Assembly: GCA_028284185.1 (NCBI GenBank)
Contig: JANQSG010000024.1
Coordinates: 1-64,000, forward strand
Length of the DNA: 64,000 bases
Direction: 5' to 3'
Origin: Kangiella sp.
GTDB taxonomy: Bacteria > Pseudomonadota > Gammaproteobacteria > Enterobacterales > Kangiellaceae
Numbering within the stretch: position 1 is the stretch's first letter; every line of letters begins with the position of its first letter. The notes under the pieces were generated by a model. It ran no database searches. It saw nothing but the letters and a program-made list of their open reading frames with translations, and was not told the origin of the DNA. The translations under genes and the position numbers were made by a program. Shown in pieces: positions 6,782 through 16,740 of this stretch.

Positions 6782-8620
6782 ATGAAAACGCTAAAACTTC
6801 AATCAAATTTAAAGCGCTCGGCCATTGCTTTGGCCGTTGCTACCGCATTAATGGCCTGCCAGAATTTAGAACAAGATCAAAAAGCCAAGTCAGATAAGAA
6901 TAAGCAAGTTGACGAAGTGATAACCGTTGAAAAAAAAGAAGCTATTGAATTAGAAGATTTACTGACTGAAGTGAGAAATCAGGAGCAAATTCAACGACTT
7001 AATTTACAAAAAGAAGAGAAGGTTAAGTTTAGTAAGGTATTACAAAGTCCTGTCAAAGCTCCTCCACAGCCTATAACAGTGACAGGTTCACGGATTATGT
7101 CGGAATCTGATGGGGTTTATGCTCATCCTGGAATGATCGCTCCAATAGTTAATAATAATCGTGAAAATTATAATCACTTTGAAGATAATGGCATTTTTGT
7201 TACCAGTGAAACTCCCGTTTCAACTTTTAGTATTGATGTAGATACTGCTTCTTATAGCAATGTTCGCCGTATGCTTAATGATGGTTATTTGCCACCAAAA
7301 GATGCTGTACGTTTAGAAGAGTTTATTAATTACTTTGATTACCAGTTCGCAGCTTCAAGCGATCAGGATATGCCTTTTTCAGTATCCACCGAAACCATGC
7401 CTGCACCCTGGAACAAGGATGCACAGCTAGTACAAATTGGCATCAAAGGTTTTGAACCAGAGCAAACATCATTAGCTCCTTCAAATCTGGTATTTCTGGT
7501 AGACGTTTCAGGTTCCATGCAAAGTCCGAACAAATTGGGTTTAGTGAAAAAATCATTGAAATTATTAACTAAGCAATTGCGGCCTGAAGATAAAGTATCT
7601 TTGGTCGTTTATGCTGGTGCCTCGGGGGTGGTGCTGGAGCCAACATCGGGAAAAGAAATTTTAAAAATAGAGCGTGCCATCGATAGATTGCAAGCGGGTG
7701 GCTCTACTAATGGTGCTGCTGGTATTGCGTTAGCGTATCAAATGGCAGAAAAGGCTTTTATTAAGGATGGTATTAATCGGGTAATTTTAGCTACTGATGG
7801 TGATTTTAATGTGGGCGTGACTAACCATCATCAGTTAATGGACTTGATTGAGTCCAAGCGTAAAACCAATATCTTTTTTAGTAGTTTAGGCTTTGGTAGT
7901 GGCAACTATAATGATCATTTAATGGAGCAGCTGGCCAATAAAGGTAATGGTAATGCAGCCTATATTGATAGTCTCAAGGAAGCTAAAAAGGTGCTAGTGG
8001 ATGAACGAGCTGGAACCTTAATGACCATTGCTAAAGACGTTAAAATCCAGGTGGAGTTTAATCCTGATGTGGTGAGCGAATATCGTTTACTGGGTTATGA
8101 AAATCGTTTATTAAATCGTGAAGACTTTAATAATGATAAAGTTGATGCGGGTGAAATTGGCGCAGGCCATACTGTTACCGCTTTGTATGAAGTAGTGTTG
8201 ACGGATTCGAATGCTAAGCGCGTCGATCCTTTACGCTATTCGAATGAGCAAGGCAAAAGTAAACAAGCTTCTTTATTATCAGAAGCAGCAATGATAAAGC
8301 TACGTTATAAGTTGCCCGATCAAGATAAAAGTCGATTGATTAGTCAGGTGATTCCAACCAGCGATCTAAAAGAGCATCAAATTGGCAAGAATATTCGGTT
8401 TGCTGCTAGTGCTGCTGGTTTTGCACAACTATTACGTGGTGGTCGCTACCTTGAAAGTTGGAGTTGGAATGATGCGATTGCCTCGGCCAAAGCCGCTAAA
8501 GGTAAAGATAACCAGGGTTATCGCTCGGAAATGATTCAACTGATGGAGATGGCAAAATTGTTAGCGGATGAAAATTCTGGGAACGAAGACCGAGTAGGCT
8601 TGCTTGAACGTAAGAACTAG
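6782..8620 (+). CDS. YfbK-like von Willebrand factor A domain lipoprotein
   Basis: A 612-residue protein with a lipoprotein signal (lipobox LMAC, Cys26). The order is: a charged linker, an ITVTGSRI motif at 98-105, an N-terminal vWF_A region (STFSIDVDTASYSNVRRML), the VWA domain with MIDAS DVSGS (Asp241, Ser243, Ser245), and a C-terminal DUF3520-like part. This matches the YfbK family. VWA domains bind partner proteins through a metal; the partner is unknown. Downstream genes for an ECF sigma factor and a membrane protein follow closely (24 and 30 bp), suggesting an envelope-signalling operon. The TonB-plug-like VTGSRI motif is odd for this family and recurs in the third gene. Confidence 0.87.
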   Translation: MKTLKLQSNLKRSAIALAVATALMACQNLEQDQKAKSDKNKQVDEVITVEKKEAIELEDLLTEVRNQEQIQRLNLQKEEKVKFSKVLQSPVKAPPQPITVTGSRIMSESDGVYAHPGMIAPIVNNNRENYNHFEDNGIFVTSETPVSTFSIDVDTASYSNVRRMLNDGYLPPKDAVRLEEFINYFDYQFAASSDQDMPFSVSTETMPAPWNKDAQLVQIGIKGFEPEQTSLAPSNLVFLVDVSGSMQSPNKLGLVKKSLKLLTKQLRPEDKVSLVVYAGASGVVLEPTSGKEILKIERAIDRLQAGGSTNGAAGIALAYQMAEKAFIKDGINRVILATDGDFNVGVTNHHQLMDLIESKRKTNIFFSSLGFGSGNYNDHLMEQLANKGNGNAAYIDSLKEAKKVLVDERAGTLMTIAKDVKIQVEFNPDVVSEYRLLGYENRLLNREDFNNDKVDAGEIGAGHTVTALYEVVLTDSNAKRVDPLRYSNEQGKSKQASLLSEAAMIKLRYKLPDQDKSRLISQVIPTSDLKEHQIGKNIRFAASAAGFAQLLRGGRYLESWSWNDAIASAKAAKGKDNQGYRSEMIQLMEMAKLLADENSGNEDRVGLLERKN

Positions 8621-8644
8621 CGAGCGATTAAAAGGTAATGATAA

Positions 8645-9328
8645 GTGCTTGAAAGCTTAAGGTTAAATCGTCATGATGGAGTTAAATCAATTAGCCAATT
8701 TAAGGTTTTGGATCTAACTTCTTTAAACCAAGACAAAGTTATTAGCAGGCGTGAATCTCAAAAGGTCGAGTTTAGTGATGAAGCCTTAATGGCGGCTTAT
8801 GCTAATGGTAACCTAGTGGCTTTTGAGCAGCTTTATGGCCGCCATAAAGATCCTTTATTGCGTTATTTTTTGCGGCAAGTCAGCCAAAAAGCGATTGCCG
8901 AAGAGCTGTTTCAAGAAACCTGGCAGAGCCTGATTAAAAATAGCAAGAATTATAAGAGCTCGGCTAAGTTTTCTACCTATTTATATACTATTGCCCATAG
9001 CCGACTGGTGGATTTTTATCGTAAGCACAGTCGCCAGGATTGGCAATCTTATGATGATGAGAATAATCATTTGGAGTTAGAGGCTGAGGTTGAAACTCAG
9101 CCAGAGCGGCAATTAGATGTTGCCGAGCTTGAGCAGCATTTATTGCAAAGTTTGCAGATTTTGCCGGCTGCACAACAAGAAGTATTTATATTAAAGTTTG
9201 AAGCAGGTATGAGTGTGCCTGAAATTGCTGAAGCTTTGGGTGAAAACCCTGAAGCAATCAAAAGTCGATTGCGTTATGGTATTGCCAAACTCAAAGGTTG
9301 TTTCAAACGTAGTGAGTTAAAGCGCTGA
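8645..9328 (+). CDS. ECF-type RNA polymerase sigma factor
   Basis: The 227-residue protein has a sigma-70 region 2 (ALMAAYANGNLVAFEQLYGR to STYLYTIAHSRLVDFYRKH) at about residues 48-130 and a region 4 helix-turn-helix (LPAAQQEVFILKFEAGMSVP, then EIAEALGENPEAIKSRLR) at about 165-220. Regions 1.1 and 3 are missing, as in ECF sigmas. It should direct transcription of a small regulon, perhaps including its own operon. The GTG start at 8645 gives a 40-residue N-terminal extension. An internal start such as ATG 8789 would cut into region 2, so the GTG or another start near it is likely. The gene after it encodes a membrane protein that may be the regulator. Confidence 0.88.
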   Translation: MLESLRLNRHDGVKSISQFKVLDLTSLNQDKVISRRESQKVEFSDEALMAAYANGNLVAFEQLYGRHKDPLLRYFLRQVSQKAIAEELFQETWQSLIKNSKNYKSSAKFSTYLYTIAHSRLVDFYRKHSRQDWQSYDDENNHLELEAEVETQPERQLDVAELEQHLLQSLQILPAAQQEVFILKFEAGMSVPEIAEALGENPEAIKSRLRYGIAKLKGCFKRSELKR

Positions 9329-9358
9329 TTAGCGATTAGATCAGCAGGAATTTAAGTT

Positions 9359-10231
9359 ATGAGTCATTCAGACAAAACCACCGACAAACAATTTGAGCAG
9401 GCTATTAAAGATAGCTATAGCAAAGTGTCGCAAGAAACCAGTAGCCCGGAGTTGGATGCCTCCATTATGGCTATGGCAAAAGATCATTTGCAACAAGCAG
9501 AGTCATCAAAACCTGGTTGGCTGACACATATTTTTAACTCTAAGAAAGCCAAGTATGCCTTTTCTGTAGCCACTGCGATGGTAATGACAGTAGGAATTGC
9601 GCGTTTTATGGTCTATTTAAGTCAAACCGATCAAAGTGCAGCGCAAAATGTGCAAACTTATAGTGCTAAGCAAACTGCGCCCAGTGATATGGTGGCTTTT
9701 GAGGTGACTGAAACTGCGGCACGAGCACCGACTTATACAACAGAGAAAAAAGAAGCTAAAGAAGTCCCCAATCTGGTGACTAATGCAGAAATGGAGAAAA
9801 TTTTAGCTTCTAGTCCTGAGGTAGCGAGAGTTGACAGTCTTGAAGATACTGTTCTTGAAGAGATTGGTTCTGAGCAGGATTCCAGGGAAAAGATTGTTGT
9901 GACCGGTTCTCGAATTAAAGCTAATGAGCATGAGTTGAATGAAGCTCAAATTGCGAAATCAAAAGTTCTGGCTGTTGAATCTAAAGCAGTAAAATCTAAA
10001 ACTTTGGATTCATTTAATGCTGGAGTGTTGGATGAGGCAGTTTTGGGCTATCCTTTACCAGAAGTTTGGCTGGAGGAGATCCAGCTGTATTTAGCTGCCG
10101 GTGATCAAGTGAAGGTTTTGGAAGAGTGGCAGCAGTTTAAAAATACTTATCCTGATTATCAGGTTTCTGCGGCTTTGCTGGAACACATTCAAAAGATTAA
10201 AAAAATTGGTCAAAAAAACAACAAAAATTAG
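9359..10231 (+). CDS. Single-span membrane protein, candidate anti-sigma partner, with VTGSRI motif
   Basis: A 290-residue protein: cytoplasmic N-terminus of about 62 residues, one membrane span at about 67-87 (YAFSVATAMVMTVGIARFMV), then a periplasmic region. The position after an ECF sigma gene and the topology fit an anti-sigma factor, but no zinc-binding anti-sigma motif is seen. Residues 180-186 (VVTGSRI) repeat the motif of the VWA lipoprotein. The C-terminal 70 residues (YPLPEVWLEEIQLYLAAGDQ) resemble the short helical C-terminal region common to proteins of such operons. Function is inferred from context only. Confidence 0.65.
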   Translation: MSHSDKTTDKQFEQAIKDSYSKVSQETSSPELDASIMAMAKDHLQQAESSKPGWLTHIFNSKKAKYAFSVATAMVMTVGIARFMVYLSQTDQSAAQNVQTYSAKQTAPSDMVAFEVTETAARAPTYTTEKKEAKEVPNLVTNAEMEKILASSPEVARVDSLEDTVLEEIGSEQDSREKIVVTGSRIKANEHELNEAQIAKSKVLAVESKAVKSKTLDSFNAGVLDEAVLGYPLPEVWLEEIQLYLAAGDQVKVLEEWQQFKNTYPDYQVSAALLEHIQKIKKIGQKNNKN

Positions 10232-10338
10232 TTTGGTTTATTACCTAAACCTTTCATTATAAGGGACTTTTCTTCACTTATTTAATGAATTGGATCTAGC
10301 TTAAAACCAGTATCTACAGTAAAATACCGTTCCTAAAA

Positions 10339-10378
10339 TTGACCTAGATCATGGCCAAGCATTATTCGGGGGTATTAG
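10339..10378 (+). promoter_or_regulatory. FNR/Anr-like box with candidate -10 for the cox operon
   Basis: TTGACCTAGATCAT at 10339-10352 matches the FNR consensus TTGAT-N4-ATCAA at 8 of 10 specified positions. A TATTAG hexamer lies at 10373-10378. If it is the -10 element, the box is centred near -41, the usual position for activation by FNR-type proteins. The leader to coxB would be about 90 nt. It implies oxygen-responsive control of the oxidase; this is an inference. Confidence 0.45.
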
Positions 10379-10475
10379 TCCTGTTGGATTATAAAAAATA
10401 GTTTGGTTAGTCTAAGTTTTTGATAAATTTATAATTTTCCCTTCTTTTTGGGGTTTCTAACTAGTGGAGAGAAGC

Positions 10476-11648
10476 ATGTCATTGTTCCGCAAAATCGCTG
10501 TGGCTGTTGCGGCTCTATCAGTGCTGTTACTGATGGGTTGTTCAGATCAGGCGTACAATATGCGCGAAGGTGTGACTGAGATCAGTAAAGAGGTTTACAA
10601 ACTGCATATGATCGTAATTTGGGTCTGTGTGGGGATCGGTATTGTCACATTTGGCGCCATGTTTTACTCAATGTGGGCCCACCGCAAGAGTAAAAATCCA
10701 AATCCAGCCAAATTTTCACACAGCACTACAGTAGAAATTATTTGGACTATCATTCCTTTTATCATTCTGATTTGCCTTGCTTGGCCTGCGGCTAAGTTAC
10801 TGACTCATATGGAAGTCGCCGAAGGTGATGAATTTGATATGGAAATTATGGTGACTGGTTATCAGTGGAAATGGCAATATAGTTATCAAGACGAAGATGA
10901 TAATCCTCGCAATGACGTTAGCTTCTTCTCTAATTTGGAACAAAATTCGCGTGATTTAAGCTTAAATTCTCAAAAGAATACCTTCACTGCTGAAAAAATT
11001 GATGATCCTAACTTCTTATTAGAAGTGGATAATCCATTGGTGATTCCGGTTAATAAGAAGGTTAAATTCCTGGTGACTTCTGAGGACGTTATACACTCTT
11101 TTTGGGTACCTGATTTCTCGGTGAAAAAGGATGCGGTTCCAGGTTTGGTCAATGACGTTTGGACGATGGTTCCTGAAACCGGTACTTATCGCGGCGTTTG
11201 CGCCGAGCTTTGTGGTAAAGATCACGGCTTTATGCCAATTGTGGTAAAGGTAGTCGAGCAAGCGGAATTTGATGAGTGGTATGCAGCTAAAGTGGCTGAA
11301 GCCGAAGCTGGCCCTGACCTGAACGAACGCACTATGACTCAGTTAATGACTGAAGGTGAGGCGGCTTACAATAAGTATTGTGCTGCTTGTCATATGCCTA
11401 ATGGTCAAGGTACAGGACCTTTCCCATCGTTAGTAGGCACAGAAATTGTTAAGGGCGATATTAAGAAGCATGTAGATATTGTATTAAATGGTGTTTCTGG
11501 TACTGCAATGCAAGCCTTTGGACCTCAATTAACGGAAGCTGAAATTGCCGCTATTGTAACTTATGAGCGTAATGCTTGGGGGAATGATATGGGTGATAAA
11601 GTCCAGCCTCAAGAAGTTTATGACCAGAAAAATGGCGGGGGAGAATAA
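10476..11648 (+). CDS. coxB: Cytochrome c oxidase subunit II with fused cytochrome c domain
   Basis: A 390-residue subunit of a caa3-type oxidase. It has a lipoprotein-like signal (LLMGC, Cys22), two spans (about 45-67 and 86-109), the CuA site (His207, Cys242, Cys246, His250, Met253 in [13 protein letters not shown]) and a C-terminal cytochrome c domain with CAACH (302-306). Electrons pass from cytochrome c through CuA to subunit I. I chose ATG 10476 over GTG 10464 because GGAGAGAAG lies just before it and the signal peptide starts there. It is first in coxB-coxA-ctaG-coxC. Confidence 0.96.
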   Translation: MSLFRKIAVAVAALSVLLLMGCSDQAYNMREGVTEISKEVYKLHMIVIWVCVGIGIVTFGAMFYSMWAHRKSKNPNPAKFSHSTTVEIIWTIIPFIILICLAWPAAKLLTHMEVAEGDEFDMEIMVTGYQWKWQYSYQDEDDNPRNDVSFFSNLEQNSRDLSLNSQKNTFTAEKIDDPNFLLEVDNPLVIPVNKKVKFLVTSEDVIHSFWVPDFSVKKDAVPGLVNDVWTMVPETGTYRGVCAELCGKDHGFMPIVVKVVEQAEFDEWYAAKVAEAEAGPDLNERTMTQLMTEGEAAYNKYCAACHMPNGQGTGPFPSLVGTEIVKGDIKKHVDIVLNGVSGTAMQAFGPQLTEAEIAAIVTYERNAWGNDMGDKVQPQEVYDQKNGGGE

Positions 11649-11650
11649 TT

Positions 11651-13210
11651 ATGGGCGATCATAAACCAACCGGCATTTCACGCTGGTTATTTACAACCAA
11701 CCACAAAGACATCGGTACTATGTACCTGGTCTTTTCGTTCATCATGTTCTTGATTGGTGGTGGCATGGCAATGGTTATCCGTGCTGAACTTTTCCAGCCA
11801 GGTTTGCAATTTGTTGAACCAAATTTCTTTAACCAAATGACTACTTTACATGGCCTTATCATGGTCTTCGGTGCTGTGATGCCGGCAACGGTTGGTCTTG
11901 CTAACTGGTTAATTCCAATGATGATTGGTGCGCCTGATATGGCCTTGCCAAGAATGAATAACTGGAGTTTCTGGATCCTACCGTTTGCCTTTACATTGCT
12001 ATTATTGTCTTTGTTTATGGAAGGCGGTGCGCCAAACTTCGGCTGGACTTTCTATGCACCATTATCAACCACCTACGCACCACCTAGCACCACCTTCTTT
12101 ATCTTTGGTGTGCATATGATGGGTATTTCATCGATTATGGGTGCGATCAACGTGATTGTAACTGTGTTCAATATGCGTGCTCCGGGCATGACATTGATGA
12201 AAATGCCACTGTTCGTTTGGACCTGGTTAATCACTGCATTCTTATTGGTTATGGTTATGCCAGTATTAGCAGGCGCAGTAACCATGATGCTAACGGACAT
12301 TCACTTTGGCACTTCATTTTTTGATACCGCTGGTGGTGGTGATCCGGTGTTGTTCCAGCACGTGTTCTGGTTCTTTGGTCACCCTGAAGTTTACATCATG
12401 ATCTTGCCAGCCTTCGGTATTGCTTCTGCAATTATCCCGACTTTCTCGCGCAAGAAATTGTTTGGTTATGCTTCCATGGTTTACGCCACCGGTTCAATTG
12501 CCTTCCTATCGTTTATCGTATGGGCGCACCATATGTTTACTGTAGGTATGCCAGTTAAAGCTGAACTATTCTTCATGTTTGCGACCATGTTAATCGCAGT
12601 TCCAACAGGGGTGAAAGTCTTTAACTGGATAGCGACCATGTGGCGAGGTTCGATTACCTATGAAACTCCAATGCTTTACGCTTTGGCCTTCGTTATCCTG
12701 TTCACCATCGGTGGTTTCTCAGGTGTTATGCTGGCGATCACGCCAGTGGATTGGCAGTATCACGACACTTATTTCGTGGTAGCCCACTTCCACTATGTAT
12801 TATTCCCAGGTGCGATCTTCGGTACTATGGCGGCGGTTTACTATTGGTTACCTAAGTGGACAGGTCGTATGTATGACGAGAAGTTGGCCAAAATCCATTT
12901 CTGGTTATCGATTGTATTCGTCAATCTGACTTTCTTCCCGATGCATTTCTCAGGTTTAGCAGGTATGCAACGTCGTGTTCCTGATTATTCCATTATGTAC
13001 TCGGACTTCAATATGTGGTCAAGTATCGGTGCATTCGGTTTAGGCTTGATGCAGTTATTATTCGCCTGGATCCTTATCAAGGTTTGTATCCTGAAAAAAG
13101 GTGAAAAGGCTACTGATCAGGTTTGGGAAGCCGCTGAAGGCCTTGAGTTTACTCATTTGCCATCGCCAGCGCCTTATCACTCTTTCTCTACTCCACCAAA
13201 AGTAGATTAA
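11651..13210 (+). CDS. coxA: Cytochrome c oxidase subunit I
   Basis: A 519-residue heme-copper oxidase subunit with about 12 spans. Visible signatures are [15 protein letters not shown], the heme a ligand in [11 protein letters not shown], the CuB His and cross-linked Tyr in [14 protein letters not shown], the CuB His pair WAHHMFTVG, and the heme ligands in [15 protein letters not shown]. It reduces oxygen to water and pumps protons across the inner membrane. The glutamate of GHPE marks an A-type proton channel. It begins 2 bp after the coxB stop codon. Confidence 0.97.
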   Translation: MGDHKPTGISRWLFTTNHKDIGTMYLVFSFIMFLIGGGMAMVIRAELFQPGLQFVEPNFFNQMTTLHGLIMVFGAVMPATVGLANWLIPMMIGAPDMALPRMNNWSFWILPFAFTLLLLSLFMEGGAPNFGWTFYAPLSTTYAPPSTTFFIFGVHMMGISSIMGAINVIVTVFNMRAPGMTLMKMPLFVWTWLITAFLLVMVMPVLAGAVTMMLTDIHFGTSFFDTAGGGDPVLFQHVFWFFGHPEVYIMILPAFGIASAIIPTFSRKKLFGYASMVYATGSIAFLSFIVWAHHMFTVGMPVKAELFFMFATMLIAVPTGVKVFNWIATMWRGSITYETPMLYALAFVILFTIGGFSGVMLAITPVDWQYHDTYFVVAHFHYVLFPGAIFGTMAAVYYWLPKWTGRMYDEKLAKIHFWLSIVFVNLTFFPMHFSGLAGMQRRVPDYSIMYSDFNMWSSIGAFGLGLMQLLFAWILIKVCILKKGEKATDQVWEAAEGLEFTHLPSPAPYHSFSTPPKVD

Positions 13211-13249
13211 GTGAATTGAAGTAAAGACGGTTTAGGAAAGTAACTAGTT

Positions 13250-13849
13250 ATGAGCCAAGAGCCAAAGTCAGTAGAGACGCCACAGCAAGAAGGCGTCTCG
13301 AAAACGACTAAACAGGAAAATCGCATTATGACCAAAAAGTTGGTTACAGTTGCGTTTATCATGTTGGCTTTTGGTTTTGCGTTAGTGCCTTTATACGATG
13401 TATTTTGTGAAGTCACTGGCTGGAATAGCTCTTTAAATAAAGGCTTAGCGGTTTATCAAGAGCAAGAAGCTGATATCAGTCGTGAGATAAAGGTGCGTTT
13501 TGTCACCAGAACTAAAGGTAATATGCCGTGGGATTTTAGACCACTGCAAACTACTATCAGAGTGCATCCTGGCAAAGAGTATGAAGTTGCTTTCCGAGTA
13601 AAAAATCGAGCAAAAACCAATATTGTTGGGCAAGCAACCCCCAGTTTCTCACCAACCAAAGCGAGTCAGTATTTTAACAAGACAGAATGTTTTTGTTTTA
13701 ATCAACAGACTTTGTTAGCGGGTGAAACTGAAGATATGCCAATGCGATTCTTTATTGATAAGGATCTGCCAAAAGAGTATAAATCTATTACACTGGTTTA
13801 TACTTTAGAGCGCGCCAGCCCAAAAGAGCAAAAAGTTGCAGCGAAATAA
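13250..13849 (+). CDS. ctaG: Cytochrome c oxidase assembly protein CtaG/Cox11 (CuB copper chaperone)
   Basis: A 199-residue protein with a hydrophilic N-terminus, one span (about 30-50, KLVTVAFIMLAFGFALVPLY) and a periplasmic beta domain with the copper site ECFCFNQQ. Cox11 delivers copper to CuB of subunit I. Position between coxA and coxC is the normal arrangement in proteobacteria. The start at 13250 gives an N-terminal tail of 26 residues; an internal ATG at 13328 would begin right at the membrane segment and cannot be excluded. Confidence 0.94.
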   Translation: MSQEPKSVETPQQEGVSKTTKQENRIMTKKLVTVAFIMLAFGFALVPLYDVFCEVTGWNSSLNKGLAVYQEQEADISREIKVRFVTRTKGNMPWDFRPLQTTIRVHPGKEYEVAFRVKNRAKTNIVGQATPSFSPTKASQYFNKTECFCFNQQTLLAGETEDMPMRFFIDKDLPKEYKSITLVYTLERASPKEQKVAAK

Positions 13850-13872
13850 GCTGCTACTAATGGAGAAAAATA

Positions 13873-14805
13873 ATGAGTGAACAATCAACCAATAGTGAAT
13901 ATGAAAGCTATTATGTTCCTGAAACGAGTAAGCTGCCTTTTGTAGGTTCTATCGGCTTATTTTTAACAGCAGTTGGTGCTGGTAGCAGCATCAACGGTAG
14001 TAGCTTTTTGGGACTGCCAGGTCAATTATGGTTAATTGCTGGTATTTTAACTTTGATCGGTATGTTAACCACCTGGTGGCGTAGCACTATCAAAGAGTCA
14101 ATGAGTGGTTTATATAGCGCTCAAATGAGCCGTTCTTTCCGTCAGGGTATGATGTGGTTCATCACCTCGGAAGTGATGTTCTTCTTCGCTTTCTTTGGCG
14201 CACTCTTCTATATTCGAGCTTTTGTCTTGCCATTATTAGGCGGCGATTTCAACGGTCAAACAACTCATGATCAATTATTCCCGGGTTATACACCGCAATG
14301 GCCAATGACCGAAACGCCGGATAGGTTTGAACCGAACCTGGGCTTTGGTGAAAAAGGTGAAGCCGTTGGCAGCTGGAGTATTATTGGCGCTTGGGGATTA
14401 CCGGCCATCAACACCGCAATTCTTTTGACTTCATCCTGGACTTTAACCATTGCTCATCACGCTTTGTTAGAGAAGAATCGCCAAACTCTGATCCTGTTTA
14501 CTTCAATTACTGCAATATTAGGTGCAATTTTCTTAGGTTTACAGGCTTTCGAATACTATGAAGCTTATGCCCATTATGGCTTAACCCTGAAAAGTGGTAT
14601 CTATGGTTCCACCTTCTTTATGCTGACTGGTTTCCACGGTCTGCACGTGTTAGTAGGAACTATCTTTTTGATTGTATTATCAGTCCGTTGTGCTAAGGGA
14701 CATTTTACCCCCAAAGATCACTTTGCGTTTGAAGCGGGTGCCTGGTATTGGCACTTTGTTGACGTAGTTTGGGTATTCCTGTTTATTTTTGTTTATATGA
14801 TGTAA
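13873..14805 (+). CDS. coxC: Cytochrome c oxidase subunit III
   Basis: A 310-residue protein with seven predicted spans. Subunit III signatures include GMMWFITSEVMFFFAFFGAL, a long loop between early spans, TGFHGLHVLVGT and FEAGAWYWHFVDVVWVFLF at the C-terminus. It stabilises subunit I and proton uptake in the oxidase. GGAGAAAAATA before the ATG is a good ribosome binding site. A strong terminator follows at 14833, which ends the first cox block; the remaining assembly genes begin only near 21000. Confidence 0.95.
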   Translation: MSEQSTNSEYESYYVPETSKLPFVGSIGLFLTAVGAGSSINGSSFLGLPGQLWLIAGILTLIGMLTTWWRSTIKESMSGLYSAQMSRSFRQGMMWFITSEVMFFFAFFGALFYIRAFVLPLLGGDFNGQTTHDQLFPGYTPQWPMTETPDRFEPNLGFGEKGEAVGSWSIIGAWGLPAINTAILLTSSWTLTIAHHALLEKNRQTLILFTSITAILGAIFLGLQAFEYYEAYAHYGLTLKSGIYGSTFFMLTGFHGLHVLVGTIFLIVLSVRCAKGHFTPKDHFAFEAGAWYWHFVDVVWVFLFIFVYMM

Positions 14806-14832
14806 TCAAAATTAAATAGATTAATTAGTTTA

Positions 14833-14857
14833 AAAACCGCCATCAGGCGGTTTTTTT
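14833..14857 (+). terminator. Rho-independent terminator after coxC
   Basis: The stem AAAACCGCC / GGCGGTTTT (14833-14841 and 14846-14854) with loop ATCA is followed by a T run. It lies 28 bp after the coxC stop. Confidence 0.9.
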
Positions 14858-14908
14858 ATACTCGAAAAAAAAGGTATAGTGTGTAGGGAAGCAGGATAAA
14901 GTAAAGGA

Positions 14909-16540
14909 ATGATTAGATCAGTGATAAAAACAAAATATCCACTAGCTTATATACTTACTGGGTTATGGCTTTGCACCATGACGCAGCCAGTATTAGCTGA
15001 AAAGCTGGATAAAATAGTTTTATGGGAGCCTGCTCAAAAGTCTTATGCTATAGAGTCGATAGAATTTAGTATCAATCCCATTTTTGACCCCGAGCAATCG
15101 CATGGCTGGCTTTATCAAGTGGCCAATAAGCTGCATTTGAATACCAAGCCCTATGTAATCGAACGATTGCTTCCTTTTAAAGTTGGCGACACTATTAAGC
15201 GAGATGATATTTTAGAAGCAGAACGGATCTTAAGAAGCCATAAATATTTGCGCGAAGCCAAGATTGTCACTCGACCAGGAGCTAACAATGAAAAGATCCG
15301 GTTGCAGGTACAAACTTGGGAGAACTGGACGCTTTTTCCCACGGTAAGTTTTAGTAGTGAAGGTGGGGAAAGCAAATACAGCTATGGAATTAAGGATGAT
15401 AACTTGCTGGGTTTAGGTATCGGTACCAATATGGCTTTTTTTTCTGAGCGCGATCGTTCCGGCTATATTCTAAGTTTTCTCTCTAATACCTTAACGGATC
15501 AGCATTTTAGAACTGCTTTGAGTTTAGCTAATAACTCGGATGGTGAGCAATATGTGCTATCTGTCGATAAACCTTTTTATGTTTTGGATGATCGTTATGC
15601 TGCTGGCATCAAATTCAACAGCCAGCAGCGAGAAATAAGTATTGATTCTAATGAAATCCTGGTCAATCGTTTCGAGAGTGAGCGCCAATTTACAGAGGCT
15701 TATTACGGCTATTCAAGTGGCAAAACCCCCGATGGTATTTTTCGTTATTACTTTGGGATAACCCATGATAAAAACGAATTTAATCTTAATCCGCTAACCA
15801 GTATTTTGCCACAAAGTCGTGATCTGACTTATCCGTGGATAGAATTTAGTTACCAACGAAATAGATTTGTGACCACGCGAAATCTGTATTTATTAAGTAA
15901 GACTGAGGATGTGCAACTAGGTTGGCGTTATACATTTAAACTGGGTTATAACCTGGAAACTAGCTATGCAAAAAAGGGTTGGATATGGCAGCTTAGCAGT
16001 GACTATTTCGATCATTACAATGATAAACACTGGTATCGTTATGGTTTAAAAGGCGATGGGGTGTACACTGCCGATAAGCCGCCAACTGCCTATTTTTCTG
16101 CATTCTACGAGTATTTTTATCGGGCAAGTAACGCTCATACCTGGTATTTAAAAGCGACCTATCAAGGCGCTGATAATCCATATTTGGATCAACCTTTGGT
16201 GTTAGGCGGTGAAACTGGATTAAGAGGTTATCCCAGTGAATATCAACATGGCAAAAAACGCTGGTTGCTTAATTTGGAAAAACGCTTTTACCCGGATATT
16301 AACCTGTGGCGGCTAATTGATGTTGGATTCGTTGCTTTTGCGGATGTTGGTCGAAATTTTGGTGAGAGTCCTTATCAGAATCAGGAAATTCAGGCGCTAG
16401 CCAGTGTGGGACTGGGTTTACGTTTGTTCTTAAGCCGTTCAAGTGGCCGTAATGTGATTAATATTAATTTTGCACAACCGGTAAATTCCGATTTTGTAAA
16501 AGACTTTGACGTTAGTGTGATTGTTAAAAGCAGTTTTTAA
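14909..16540 (+). CDS. BamA/TamA-type outer-membrane beta-barrel protein with POTRA domain
   Basis: A 543-residue protein with a signal peptide (cleavage near VLA-EKL). A POTRA-like region at about 50-140 (ERLLPFKVGDTIKRDDILEA, then ERILRSHKYLREAKI) is followed by a C-terminal barrel of about 390 residues with a family signature GGETGLRGYPSEY and a final beta strand ending SVIVKSSF (aromatic last residue). It is shorter than BamA and TamA, with a single clear POTRA. It may assist assembly or transport of a surface component; the substrate is unknown. It is alone between the cox terminator and a small membrane-protein gene. Confidence 0.8.
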   Translation: MIRSVIKTKYPLAYILTGLWLCTMTQPVLAEKLDKIVLWEPAQKSYAIESIEFSINPIFDPEQSHGWLYQVANKLHLNTKPYVIERLLPFKVGDTIKRDDILEAERILRSHKYLREAKIVTRPGANNEKIRLQVQTWENWTLFPTVSFSSEGGESKYSYGIKDDNLLGLGIGTNMAFFSERDRSGYILSFLSNTLTDQHFRTALSLANNSDGEQYVLSVDKPFYVLDDRYAAGIKFNSQQREISIDSNEILVNRFESERQFTEAYYGYSSGKTPDGIFRYYFGITHDKNEFNLNPLTSILPQSRDLTYPWIEFSYQRNRFVTTRNLYLLSKTEDVQLGWRYTFKLGYNLETSYAKKGWIWQLSSDYFDHYNDKHWYRYGLKGDGVYTADKPPTAYFSAFYEYFYRASNAHTWYLKATYQGADNPYLDQPLVLGGETGLRGYPSEYQHGKKRWLLNLEKRFYPDINLWRLIDVGFVAFADVGRNFGESPYQNQEIQALASVGLGLRLFLSRSSGRNVININFAQPVNSDFVKDFDVSVIVKSSF

Positions 16541-16740
16541 AATAATTGCATTAGCAAGTGTGATCGCCATTTACAAATCTTCACAAAACCAGCTCAATAG
16601 CATTCATTTTTAAACAAAAGTTAAAACTGACACAGTTGCTTACATCCACTGACAGCAAAATTTTTAAAAAGAGCATCTAATAACTATTAATAGGTTTTAA
16701 AGCAAATGAACACAACCAATTTTTAGTTAAGGAGCTGGTT

